Below are positions 1 to 5,843 of a stretch of DNA of 18,409 nt, piece by piece (positions within the stretch are counted from its first letter, which is position 1; every line of letters begins with the position of its first letter). Under the pieces are notes generated by a model. That model was not told the origin of the DNA and ran no database searches. It saw only the letters and a program-made list of their open reading frames with translations. Position numbers and translations under genes: made by a program. This stretch comes from an uncultured Candidatus Melainabacteria bacterium (GTDB lineage Bacteria > Cyanobacteriota > Vampirovibrionia > Gastranaerophilales > Gastranaerophilaceae), in NCBI GenBank assembly GCA_937891325.1, contig CALAFU010000309.1:1-18409 (forward strand), in the 5' to 3' direction.

Positions 1-70
1 AAAAAAGGTCATGCCCCATTCCAACCACTTGAGAGCCTTGCCCTGGAAATAAAAATGCTACTTTTTTCAA
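1..70 (-). CDS. fabD: Malonyl-CoA:ACP transacylase, N-terminal fragment
   Basis: Only the first 23 codons are inside the window. Read on the minus strand from a TTG at 70-68 they give (M)KKVAFLFPGQGSQ followed by VVGMGHDLF. FPGQGSQ is the hallmark N-terminal motif of FabD, which moves malonyl from CoA to acyl carrier protein in type II fatty acid synthesis in the cytoplasm. The TTG directly abuts the plsX stop codon (TAA at 73-71). A GGAGG lying in the last plsX codons (79-75) sits 4 nt upstream, so translation is probably coupled to plsX. No ATG is available nearby. In many bacteria fabH lies between plsX and fabD, and here it does not. The identity is clear; the truncation is due to the window edge. 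Confidence 0.88.
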   Translation of the reverse strand, partial: MKKVAFLFPGQGSQVVGMGHDLF

Positions 71-1126
71 TTAGCCTCCAATTAATTCAGTAATTTTCTT
101 ATTTAATCCTGTTTCTACGGCTTCTTTAGCAACTCTTACGGCATTTTTAATTGCATAAGCCTTACTTCTACCGTGAGAAATAACAGTAATACCTTTTACA
201 CCAAGAAGTAATGAACCACCGTATTCTTCGTAGTTAATTCTTGGGTAAATCTTTTTCAAGAACGCTTTTGCCATTAGCCCAACTGCACATCCAAATATAG
301 ATGAGGCAAACTGTTCTTTTATTAATCTAAATAATAGAGATGCAACACCTTCTGTAACTTTTAATGTAACGTTTCCAACGAAACCGTCTGAAACAACAAC
401 ATCGCAAGTATCTAAAAGAAGTTTGTTACCTTCAATGTTTCCAACAAAATTAAATTTATCTTTATTAGCTTCTAAAAGTTTGTAAGTTTCTTGAGCTAAA
501 GTGTTACCTTTAGTTTCTTCTGAACCTATGTTTAAAACACCTACACGAGGTTCTTTAATGCCAAGAAGTTGTTTAGAATATAAAGAACCCATGATTGCGA
601 ATTGGTACAACATTTCTGGAGTACATTCGCTGTTTGCACCACCGTCGATAACAACGATTGGTTTCTTTAGTGATGGTAAAGTTGCAGCGATTGCAGGTCT
701 TGTGATACCGTGAATTCTGCCAAGTCCGAATAAACTTGCAGCCATCGCAGCACCTGTAGAACCTGCTGCAACCAACGCATCTGAGCTACCGTCAGCAACA
801 GCTTTTACGCTTAATACGATTGAAGATTTTTTCTTCTTTCTAATTGCTTGTCCTGGGTGTTCGCCCATTTCAATAACTTCATCTGCGTGTGTAATTTTTA
901 TATCTAACTTTGAGACATCGATATTGATACGTTTTTTTGTACCACGATGACCGCAATCAGATAAAAATCCTTCTGATTTGATTTTATCTAATTCACGTTC
1001 AATATCTTCTTGTTTACCAACAAGTTCGATAGGCACATTATATTCATAAGCAGCCCAAACCGCACCCGCAACTATTTCGTGTGGAGCATGGTCTCCGCCC
1101 ATTGCATCAATAGCTATTCTTGTCAT
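71..1126 (-). CDS. plsX: Phosphate acyltransferase PlsX
   Basis: The 351-aa product matches PlsX in length (E. coli about 356 aa) and in motifs. It has the N-terminal MTRIAIDAMGGDHAP, a GEHPGQAIRKKKKSS segment, GSTGA, VVIDGGANSE, NIGSEETKG, VVSDGFVGN near the middle, and a C-terminal YGGSLLLGVKG and HGRSKA. PlsX makes acyl-phosphate from acyl-ACP, feeding PlsY for phosphatidic acid synthesis; it is a peripheral membrane/cytosolic enzyme. The start is the ATG at 1126, preceded by AGAGGAAAA as ribosome binding site. It lies 22 nt downstream of rpmF and abuts fabD, so all belong to one minus-strand operon. Nothing is odd in the protein itself. Confidence 0.97.
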   Translation of the reverse strand: MTRIAIDAMGGDHAPHEIVAGAVWAAYEYNVPIELVGKQEDIERELDKIKSEGFLSDCGHRGTKKRINIDVSKLDIKITHADEVIEMGEHPGQAIRKKKKSSIVLSVKAVADGSSDALVAAGSTGAAMAASLFGLGRIHGITRPAIAATLPSLKKPIVVIDGGANSECTPEMLYQFAIMGSLYSKQLLGIKEPRVGVLNIGSEETKGNTLAQETYKLLEANKDKFNFVGNIEGNKLLLDTCDVVVSDGFVGNVTLKVTEGVASLLFRLIKEQFASSIFGCAVGLMAKAFLKKIYPRINYEEYGGSLLLGVKGITVISHGRSKAYAIKNAVRVAKEAVETGLNKKITELIGG

Positions 1127-1148
1127 TTTTCCTCTGTAAGTTTAAAAA

Positions 1149-1475
1149 CTATTCTTCAGTTTTTTCTTCTTTAACTTCTTCTGCTTTTGTTTCTTCAACT
1201 TTAGCTTCTTCTACAGGAGCTTCAGCTTTTTTAGTTGTTTTCTTTGCTGCAGCTTTTTTAGCAGGTTTTTTAGCTTCTGTTGCTGCTTCTACGTAATCAG
1301 CAGATTTGATGCTAACTGCTTTCCCTTTGTAGTAACCACATTCTGTACATACAGTGTGTGCTAATACTGTTGCGCCACAGTGTGAGCATTTTGTAGTTGC
1401 AGGTTTAATTGCTTTCCAATTTGCACGTCTTGTTGCTTGTTTTCTTGCGCCTGTTCTTTTCTTTGGTACTGCCAT
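1149..1475 (-). CDS. rpmF: 50S ribosomal protein L32 with extended acidic/basic tail
   Basis: Residues 1-60 are a standard L32: MAVPKKRTGARKQATRRANW, then a zinc ribbon with C30-x2-C33 and C43-x2-C46, ending in GYYKGKAV. L32 is a small component of the large ribosomal subunit and is usually 55-65 aa. This product has 108 aa: residues about 61-108 form a low-complexity tail that starts Lys/Ala-rich (KKPAKKAAAKK) and turns into Glu/Val/Lys repeats (EEAKVEETKAEE), ending EEKTEE. The tail is continuous with the ribosomal domain, with no stop or frameshift between them. Gene order yceD-rpmF-plsX is the classic arrangement. ATG at 1475; upstream GAGAAAA and AAAGG are weak ribosome binding site candidates. 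Confidence 0.96.
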   Translation of the reverse strand: MAVPKKRTGARKQATRRANWKAIKPATTKCSHCGATVLAHTVCTECGYYKGKAVSIKSADYVEAATEAKKPAKKAAAKKTTKKAEAPVEEAKVEETKAEEVKEEKTEE

Positions 1476-1498
1476 TTTTCTCTATACCTTTCTATTTT

Positions 1499-1996
1499 CT
1501 ACTTATCTAGTTTTATATGCTTAAAAACTTCCATTCTCGGATCTTCTTCCACAAATTCCTCATCTGTTTGAAAAACCCCTTTATTACAATTTATACCACA
1601 AACTTTTTTATTTGGTATATTTAATATTACAGATTGATACAATAAATCACAAATATCTATTTCATTTTGACCTTCTAAATCTGTAACAAACTGTCCGTCT
1701 TTGATTTCTGTTTCTTGTCCGTATTCTTCTTGTAGCGTGTTTTTCGCGAACATTTCATCAATGTTTTCATCTAATTTATATTCAAATTCTTTTAAACATA
1801 AATCACATTCTAAAGTTAAGTTCGCCTTAACATTTCCTGTAATTTCTATAAAATCTCCTAAAGATTTTATTTTTAAATGAGCTTTTACAGGTTCTTTTGA
1901 TGGAATATCTTCAATAACTTCATCAAAATCGACTTCTAAACACTTGTTTGGTGCATTTTCAATATCATCAATTAAAATTTTATTGGTATTGTTCAT
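1499..1996 (-). CDS. yceD: YceD/DUF177 family protein
   Basis: The 165-aa product has the YceD (DUF177) layout: a beta-rich N-terminal half, then LECDLCLKEFEYKL with C64-x2-C67, an acidic stretch, and a C-terminal part with CGINCNKG (C133, C137) that resembles the usual paired cysteines. YceD proteins are encoded next to rpmF in most bacteria and are linked to 23S rRNA accumulation; the molecular mechanism is not settled. Position immediately upstream of rpmF supports the call. Its ATG at 1996 lies inside the preceding 81-aa gene (17-bp overlap), so translation is probably coupled. It ends DPRMEVFKHIKLDK, close to the usual DPR-containing end of the family. Confidence 0.9.
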   Translation of the reverse strand: MNNTNKILIDDIENAPNKCLEVDFDEVIEDIPSKEPVKAHLKIKSLGDFIEITGNVKANLTLECDLCLKEFEYKLDENIDEMFAKNTLQEEYGQETEIKDGQFVTDLEGQNEIDICDLLYQSVILNIPNKKVCGINCNKGVFQTDEEFVEEDPRMEVFKHIKLDK

Positions 1997-2225
1997 CTTG
2001 TAGCGCCAATCCTCTAATTTGATTTGAAATTACACATAATCTTTTAACAGGTCCGTTAGCTTGTTTGTCAACTAAAACAGGTGTTGCTGATTTCATAGCT
2101 TGTTTTAATTCTTCAAACGCACCTTGCGGATTATCAAAGTATAATACAACAGGGTTTATAGTTTCTTTTAAGAATACGTAAACGCCTGTTCTGATTTTTA
2201 ATTGTTGTTGATAAGGTTGTGCCAT
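1980..2225 (-). CDS. Small protein of unknown function, first gene of the rpmF-plsX operon
   Basis: This 81-aa protein begins MAQPYQQQLKIRTGVYVFLK and ends ALQDEQYQ. I do not recognise the family. It shows no signal peptide, membrane segment or cysteine. It looks like a small alpha/beta domain with strands near TGVYVFL and PVVLYFD, a helix near GAFEELKQAMK, and a further strand near RLCVISN. The ATG at 2225 has an excellent AAGGAG ribosome binding site 5 nt upstream, and the following yceD start lies within its end, so it is very probably a real translated gene of this operon. The operon start lies just past the tpiA terminator. Its company suggests a housekeeping role linked to ribosome or lipid synthesis, but that is inference only. 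Confidence 0.8.
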   Translation of the reverse strand: MAQPYQQQLKIRTGVYVFLKETINPVVLYFDNPQGAFEELKQAMKSATPVLVDKQANGPVKRLCVISNQIRGLALQDEQYQ

Positions 2226-2259
2226 TTTTACTCCTTATAAATAATAATTAATATAAGAG

Positions 2260-2291
2260 AGGCGCTTGAAAGCGATAACTTTCAAGCGCCT
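2260..2291 (-). terminator. Intrinsic terminator of tpiA
   Basis: A perfect 13-bp inverted repeat (2260-2272 pairing with 2279-2291) closes a 6-nt loop, 5 nt beyond the tpiA stop. On the minus strand the hairpin is followed by CTCTTATATTAATT, a T-rich but interrupted tail. This probably ends most tpiA transcripts; some read-through into the 81-aa gene 35 nt further on is possible, because no strong separate promoter is evident there. Confidence 0.8.
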
Positions 2292-2296
2292 TAAAA

Positions 2297-3088
2297 TTAC
2301 ATTGTTTTCATTGTGTTAGCAATGATTTCGTTAAAGCTATCAGCTTTTAATGAAGCGCCACCAACTAAAGCGCCGTCGATGTCTGATTGACGCATTTGTT
2401 CTTCAATTGTGTTAGGTTTTACAGAACCACCGTAAAGAATTCTGATAGCGTCAGCAGCTTCTGCGCCAGCAACTTCTTTAACTACGTTTCTAATCATAGC
2501 AATAACTCTGTTAGCTTCTGCTGAATCACAAGTCTTGCCTGTACCGATAGCCCAAATTGGTTCGTAAGCGATAACTGATTTAGCAACATCTTCAGAAGAA
2601 ATACCTTCTAAAGCAGCTTTGATTTGACCAGCGATATGAGAGTCTGTAACACCAGCTTCTCTTTGTTCTAAAGTTTCACCACAGCAGATGATTGGAATTA
2701 AACCACCAGCTAAGATAGCTTTAGCTTTTTTGTTAATCATTTCGTCTGTTTCTGAGAAATATTGTCTTCTTTCTGAGTGACCGATGATTACATAATCACA
2801 GCCAGCATCTTTAGCCATTTCTACTGAAATTTCACCTGTGTAAGCGCCTGATTGTTCCCAGTGGCAGTTTTGGCAAGCGATAGAAATTTTGTTATCGCCA
2901 CAACCGCAATCACATTTTACAGCTTCTACTGCTGCTAAAGATGTGAATACAGGAGCAATTACTACTGTTGGTAATTGTGGTGCATTATAGTCTTTAACGA
3001 AGTTTTTAACACCTTCGAATACTTCTTTTGCTTGTGCTTGTAAAAGGTTCATTTTCCAGTTACCAGCGATAATAGGTTTTCTTGACAT
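2297..3088 (-). CDS. tpiA: Triosephosphate isomerase
   Basis: The 263-aa product carries all the TIM landmarks: GNWKMN with catalytic Lys12, GHSERR with His104, AYEPIWAIGTGK with Glu176 and the flexible loop 6, and YGGSVKP near residue 219. It interconverts dihydroxyacetone phosphate and glyceraldehyde 3-phosphate in cytoplasmic glycolysis/gluconeogenesis. It is slightly longer than the usual ~250 aa, largely because of a short cysteine-rich insertion at residues 58-67 (CDCGCGDNK). ATG at 3088 follows GAGGAG with a 7-nt spacer. It has its own promoter (3124-3152) and terminator (2260-2291), so it seems to be a single-gene unit, divergent from the YkgJ-like gene. Confidence 0.97.
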   Translation of the reverse strand: MSRKPIIAGNWKMNLLQAQAKEVFEGVKNFVKDYNAPQLPTVVIAPVFTSLAAVEAVKCDCGCGDNKISIACQNCHWEQSGAYTGEISVEMAKDAGCDYVIIGHSERRQYFSETDEMINKKAKAILAGGLIPIICCGETLEQREAGVTDSHIAGQIKAALEGISSEDVAKSVIAYEPIWAIGTGKTCDSAEANRVIAMIRNVVKEVAGAEAADAIRILYGGSVKPNTIEEQMRQSDIDGALVGGASLKADSFNEIIANTMKTM

Positions 3089-3123
3089 TTTTTATCTCCT
3101 CATTTTATATCCTATACGAGTTA

Positions 3124-3152
3124 ATTTTAAAATAAACATATCTTGTAATCAA
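3124..3152 (-). promoter_or_regulatory. Candidate sigma-70-type promoter of tpiA
   Basis: On the minus strand TTGATT (3152-3147) and TAAAAT (3129-3124) are separated by exactly 17 nt. This is a good match to -35 and -10 boxes and places the transcript start about 30 nt upstream of the tpiA ATG, which leaves room for the GAGGAG ribosome binding site. Seen in sequence only. Confidence 0.6.
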
Positions 3153-3161
3153 GTTTTATGA

Positions 3162-3167
3162 TAATAT
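3162..3167 (+). promoter_or_regulatory. Candidate extended -10 box for a near-leaderless YkgJ-like transcript
   Basis: TGATAATAT (3159-3167) is an extended -10 (TGn + TAATAT) that ends 6 nt before the ATG at 3174. No Shine-Dalgarno sequence is visible in between. A clear -35 box is missing, as is common for extended -10 promoters. Confidence 0.35.
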
Positions 3168-3173
3168 TTGCTT

Positions 3174-3701
3174 ATGCTAAAGAAATACGACAAGTTTATA
3201 AAAGAATTTCAAAAGAAGATAGATAAATATTTTGAAGAAAATTCTGAATATATTTATTGTCATGAAGGTTGCTCAGCTTGTTGCGAAATAGGTGAATATC
3301 CTTTTTCTTGGATTGAAATGGGCTATCTTATGGAAGCCTTTGTTGAATTACCAGAAAATATCAAGCAACAAATTAAAATAAATATTCAAAATTTAAAACT
3401 TCAAAGACAAAATTTTAAAGGTGAACGTTTTGAATACAAATGTCCTTTTTTAATTAATAATTCTTGTTGTGTTTATGAACATCGAGGAATAACTTGCAGA
3501 ACACATGGACTTGCATATTTAAGAAAAGACGAAACGGTAAATGTTCCTTATTGCGCAAATAATGGTTTGAATTATTCATCAGTGTTTAAAGACGGTGTTT
3601 TTTCAATTGAACCAATAAAAGAAAATTTGAATATTGATGCTGTCTTAAAAGATTTTGACGGTGAAATGGGCGAAATCAGACCACTAATTGATTGGGTGTA
3701 A
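3174..3701 (+). CDS. YkgJ-family cysteine cluster protein
   Basis: The 175-aa product has the CxxCxxCC-type pattern of the YkgJ family (putative zinc/iron chelating): C29-x3-C33-x2-C36-C37 (CHEGCSACC), then CPFLINNSCCVYEHRGITCR with C90, C98, C99 and C108, and PYC at C127. It is soluble, with a charged helical N-terminus. Proteins of this family are thought to bind a metal, possibly Fe-S, through these cysteines; some relatives are lysine methylation or flagellin-modifying proteins, so a precise role cannot be given. I chose ATG 3174 over the in-frame TTG at 3168, because neither has a ribosome binding site and ATG is the stronger codon. It is divergent from tpiA. Confidence 0.85.
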   Translation: MLKKYDKFIKEFQKKIDKYFEENSEYIYCHEGCSACCEIGEYPFSWIEMGYLMEAFVELPENIKQQIKINIQNLKLQRQNFKGERFEYKCPFLINNSCCVYEHRGITCRTHGLAYLRKDETVNVPYCANNGLNYSSVFKDGVFSIEPIKENLNIDAVLKDFDGEMGEIRPLIDWV

Positions 3702-3719
3702 TATACAGTCTCAATAAGC

Positions 3720-3794
3720 CTATAAGAGTTAAGTCGCTAAGTCGAACTAGGATTAAGATGACATTTTAATCATAAATGACTTATCGTCTTATAG
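3720..3794. repeat. Imperfect long inverted repeat downstream of the YkgJ-like gene
   Basis: CTATAAGA (3720-3727) pairs with TCTTATAG (3787-3794), and TAAGTC (3730-3735) pairs with GACTTA (3778-3783). Inside lies a smaller hairpin, GATTAA (3751-3756) with TTAATC (3766-3771). The foldback is followed by GTTTTAAAG and may act as a weak terminator of the upstream gene. TAAGTCG is also directly repeated (3730-3744). In an AT-rich intergenic region part of this may be chance. Confidence 0.4.
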
Positions 3795-3804
3795 TTTTAA
3801 AGTT

Positions 3805-3825
3805 CTAACCTCTAACCTCTAACCT
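3805..3825. repeat. Three tandem copies of the 7-mer CTAACCT
   Basis: CTAACCT occurs three times head to tail immediately before the first palindromic repeat copy. It is a short microsatellite-like tract; no function is evident. Confidence 0.75.
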
Positions 3826-3828
3826 CAC

Positions 3829-3892
3829 TGTCACCCTGAATTTATTTCAGGGTCTCTGCAACATGAGATTCTGAAACAAGTTCAGAAAGACA
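3829..3892 (+). repeat. Dispersed palindromic element, copy 1
   Basis: Complete copy. Order: TGTCA, hairpin 1 (CCCTGAA, loop TTTAT, TTCAGGG), linker TCTCTGCAACATGAG, hairpin 2 (ATTCTGAA, loop ACAAG, TTCAGAAA), then GACA. The two ends form an imperfect terminal inverted repeat (TGTCACCCTGAA versus the complement of TTCAGAAAGACA). It sits between the YkgJ-like gene and the rsmI promoter, outside coding sequence. Confidence 0.85.
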
Positions 3893-3905
3893 TTATATTT
3901 CATTC

Positions 3906-3933
3906 TTGAATAAACTCATCTTTGTTTTAAAAT
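3906..3933 (+). promoter_or_regulatory. Promoter of rsmI giving a probable leaderless mRNA
   Basis: TTGAAT (3906-3911) and TAAAAT (3928-3933) are 16 nt apart. The expected start of transcription, 7 nt past the -10 box, falls on position 3940, the A of the rsmI ATG. No Shine-Dalgarno sequence lies upstream of that ATG. Confidence 0.5.
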
Positions 3934-3939
3934 AACCTT

Positions 3940-4743
3940 ATGGCTAGAGAATTTCAATTTTATATTATTCCAACTCCGATTGGAAACATAAAAGACATAA
4001 CACTTCGTGCATTAGAAATAATGAAAGAGGTTGATATTATTGCTTGTGAAGACTCTCGAGTTACGCAAAAATTGTTAAATCATTATGACATCAAAACAAA
4101 AACTCTTTCTTATCACAAATATAATGAACGAGAACGTGTCTCTATGATGTTGGACTTGTTAAACTCAGGAAAGAAAATAGCTCTAGTTTCAGACGCTGGC
4201 ACTCCATTAATTTGCGACCCTGGGTCGATTTTATTAGACGAATTGAGAAAAAATAATATTTCAACTACATCTTTAACAGGCTCTTGCGCTGTTTCAACCT
4301 TCTTGTCGCAAGTGCCTAGAGACTCAGAGGAATACACATTTGTAGGTTTTTTACCTAAAAGTGAAAAGCAAATTCAAGAACTCTATAACAAATATAAATA
4401 TTGTAATATGGTGTTTTATGAATCTCCAAACAGATTGGTAAAAACTTTAGAAACATTAAAAGAAATTGCGCCAGAAATAAAGGTTGCAGTTGGACGCGAA
4501 CTTACAAAAATGTTTGAAGAAATCGTTATCGACAAAATTGATAACGTTATCAATCTTTTCAAAGATGAAGTTAAAGGCGAAATCGTTGCAATGACCTTTG
4601 CACAAACACAATCCGAGTTTTCGGAAATAAAAGATAAGGTTGATATCTTAAAAGAAAAGGGATTTAAGTCAAAAGAAATTGCAGAGATTTTGTCATCGCT
4701 TTATAATTTTAATAAAAATGATATAAAACAGTTGTTATACTAA
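3940..4743 (+). CDS. rsmI: 16S rRNA (cytidine-1402 2'-O)-methyltransferase RsmI
   Basis: The 267-aa product has the tetrapyrrole-methylase fold signatures of RsmI: PTPIGNIKDITLRALE at 11-26, ACEDSR at 35-40, VSDAGTPLICDPG at 83-95, GSCAVS in the middle, VFYESPNRL and a GRELTKMFEE motif. RsmI methylates the 2'-O of C1402 in the decoding centre of 16S rRNA using S-adenosylmethionine. It is close to the usual length (E. coli about 286 aa). The ATG at 3940 is preceded by AAAATAACCTT with no ribosome binding site; a promoter placed 7 nt upstream suggests leaderless translation. The end of the gene carries the -35 box of the next promoter. Confidence 0.95.
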   Translation: MAREFQFYIIPTPIGNIKDITLRALEIMKEVDIIACEDSRVTQKLLNHYDIKTKTLSYHKYNERERVSMMLDLLNSGKKIALVSDAGTPLICDPGSILLDELRKNNISTTSLTGSCAVSTFLSQVPRDSEEYTFVGFLPKSEKQIQELYNKYKYCNMVFYESPNRLVKTLETLKEIAPEIKVAVGRELTKMFEEIVIDKIDNVINLFKDEVKGEIVAMTFAQTQSEFSEIKDKVDILKEKGFKSKEIAEILSSLYNFNKNDIKQLLY

Positions 4744-4760
4744 AAAACATGAGTTATAAT
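4732..4760 (+). promoter_or_regulatory. Strong promoter of the prepilin-like gene
   Basis: TTGTTA (4732-4737) and a consensus TATAAT (4755-4760) are separated by 17 nt. The -35 box lies in the last codons of rsmI. Transcription should start near 4767, giving a 30-nt leader that includes GAGGAG (4784-4789), 7 nt before the ATG at 4797. Confidence 0.75.
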
Positions 4761-4796
4761 GATAAATATATTATTAGTATAGTGAGGAGCAAACGT

Positions 4797-5552
4797 ATGA
4801 AAAAAACATTAGCATTCACTTTGGCAGAAGTACTTGTTGTAATGGGCATTATTGGTGTCGTTGCTGCGATTACAATTCCAACTTTGAATAATACAACAAA
4901 CGAAAAAGAAATCGTTGCAAAAGTAAATAAATCCGCAGCAATGATTACCGACGCTTATGGTCGAGCAAGAGCAAAATATGGTAGATATTCAAAGGATTGG
5001 CAACACAAAGATGTTTCAGGACGTTTAATTGAAAACATGCAAACAACAAAAGTATGCTCTACCAGTGATTCAAGTTGCTTTGCTACAGAGTTTAAAGCTC
5101 TTAATGGTCTTGATAAATTACAGGCTTTTGGCACATCTGCCATTCTTGCGGATGGCATGTCTCTTACTTATTCAAATTGTATAAATTATAATCTGACCTG
5201 CCGTATGGTTAGTGGTGCACCAACAACATTAGGATACATTATAGTAGACATTGACGGTCCAAATAAAGGCTACAACACAGTTGGTGTTGATATTTTCTAC
5301 TTTGATTTATCACCAAATGGTGGACTAAATACAGATGATGGTTCAACAATGACAGCTTTAGCTGAACCTGTAAAATTACCACACAGGACATTAGCTAGCA
5401 GAATGTTTGAAGCACCAGCTTATGCAATTACAGGCGGTTATGATAATACAGAATCCGATGGTTGGGTAACAGGAAGCAATAACAAGTTTAAATTATGGAG
5501 ATACACAAACTATATTTTAGCTTCTGGCAAAGCTGATTACTTGAAAAAATAA
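4797..5552 (+). CDS. Type IV prepilin / type II secretion pseudopilin-like protein
   Basis: The N-terminus MKKTLAFTLAEVLVVMGIIGVVAAITIPTL is a class III signal: two basic residues, a prepilin peptidase site expected between A6 and F7, Glu at position +5 of the mature protein, and one ~20-residue hydrophobic helix. The remainder (to 251 aa) is a soluble domain with four cysteines around residues 81-135 and aromatic/Gly-rich segments; the domain family is not recognised. It would be processed by PilD and assembled in a pilus or type II secretion pseudopilus, or anchored in the membrane. I chose ATG 4797, because it has GAGGAG 7 nt upstream and puts the KK at the start; an in-frame ATG at 4749 lies upstream of the TATAAT box. 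It has -1 Ala instead of the usual Gly. Confidence 0.88.
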   Translation: MKKTLAFTLAEVLVVMGIIGVVAAITIPTLNNTTNEKEIVAKVNKSAAMITDAYGRARAKYGRYSKDWQHKDVSGRLIENMQTTKVCSTSDSSCFATEFKALNGLDKLQAFGTSAILADGMSLTYSNCINYNLTCRMVSGAPTTLGYIIVDIDGPNKGYNTVGVDIFYFDLSPNGGLNTDDGSTMTALAEPVKLPHRTLASRMFEAPAYAITGGYDNTESDGWVTGSNNKFKLWRYTNYILASGKADYLKK

Positions 5553-5570
5553 CAAATAAACATAAAGTAA

Positions 5571-5602
5571 AAAACGGTTGAGTTTTAAAACTCAACCGTT
5601 TT
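5571..5602 (+). terminator. Intrinsic terminator after the prepilin-like gene
   Basis: A 32-bp perfect palindrome (5571-5586 against 5587-5602) folds into a 12-bp stem, AAAACGGTTGAG with CTCAACCGTTTT, around TTTTAAAA. It is followed by TTGTTTATAT. It lies 18 nt past the stop codon and would work in either direction. Confidence 0.85.
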
Positions 5603-5643
5603 GTTTATATGCATAACAACATTAGAGCTTGTGTTCCACTTTA

Positions 5644-5805
5644 TGTCACACTGAATTTATTTCAGGGTCTCAAAAACATGAGATTCTGAAACCGTCTTGG
5701 TTTATTCGGGGTGGCGACGGAGTAACGTCCGACCGCCACCTTACGGGCTGTGTTCGCCAATGCTCACACGGCGCCCTACCGAAAAACCGCAAGTTCAGAA
5801 TGACA
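5644..5805 (+). repeat. Dispersed palindromic element, copy 2, interrupted by a 98-bp insert
   Basis: The left part (5644-5692) and right part (5791-5805) match copy 1 nearly base for base, ending in TTCAGAATGACA. They are separated by 98 bp (5693-5790) placed exactly in the loop of hairpin 2, between GAAAC and AAGTT. The element fills most of the 291-bp gap between the prepilin-like gene and rnhB; I see no gene in that gap. A six-frame reading gives a 61-codon open frame at 5629-5814, but its first part is only the translated repeat and I do not call it a gene. A possible decayed third left end, TATGTAACACTGAA, sits at 5825-5838. Confidence 0.8.
5693..5790 (+). other. G+C-rich structured insert nested in a palindromic repeat
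   Basis: By hand count 60 of 98 bases are G or C, against about a third in the surroundings. It folds on itself: GGTTT-A-TTCGG (5699-5709) pairs with CCGAA-AAACC (5779-5788), enclosing hairpin A (GGTGGCG 5710-5716 with CGCCACC 5734-5740, inner CGGA 5718-5721 with TCCG 5728-5731) and a second imperfect hairpin (TGTG 5749-5752 with CACA 5765-5768; GGGC 5745-5748 with GCCC 5773-5776). CTTG/CAAG (5696-5699, 5790-5793) can continue the stem into hairpin 2 of the host repeat. Family unknown to me; it is not a tRNA. Confidence 0.55.
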
Positions 5806-5843
5806 ATAAGTTAGTATTCTTTTCTATGTAACACTGAATAGCC

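Noticed and set aside
3168..3173. TTG start of the YkgJ-like gene
   Set aside because: It adds only two residues, has no ribosome binding site and lies directly behind the -10 box; ATG 3174 is preferred.
5693..5790. The nested insert as a tRNA or tRNA-like gene
   Set aside because: No T-loop (GGTTCRANNCC), anticodon arm or acceptor end can be placed; only two hairpins plus an outer stem.
5629..5814. 61-codon plus-strand open frame
   Set aside because: It is the translation of palindromic repeat copy 2 and its nested insert (HTEFISGSQ...), with no ribosome binding site; not a gene.
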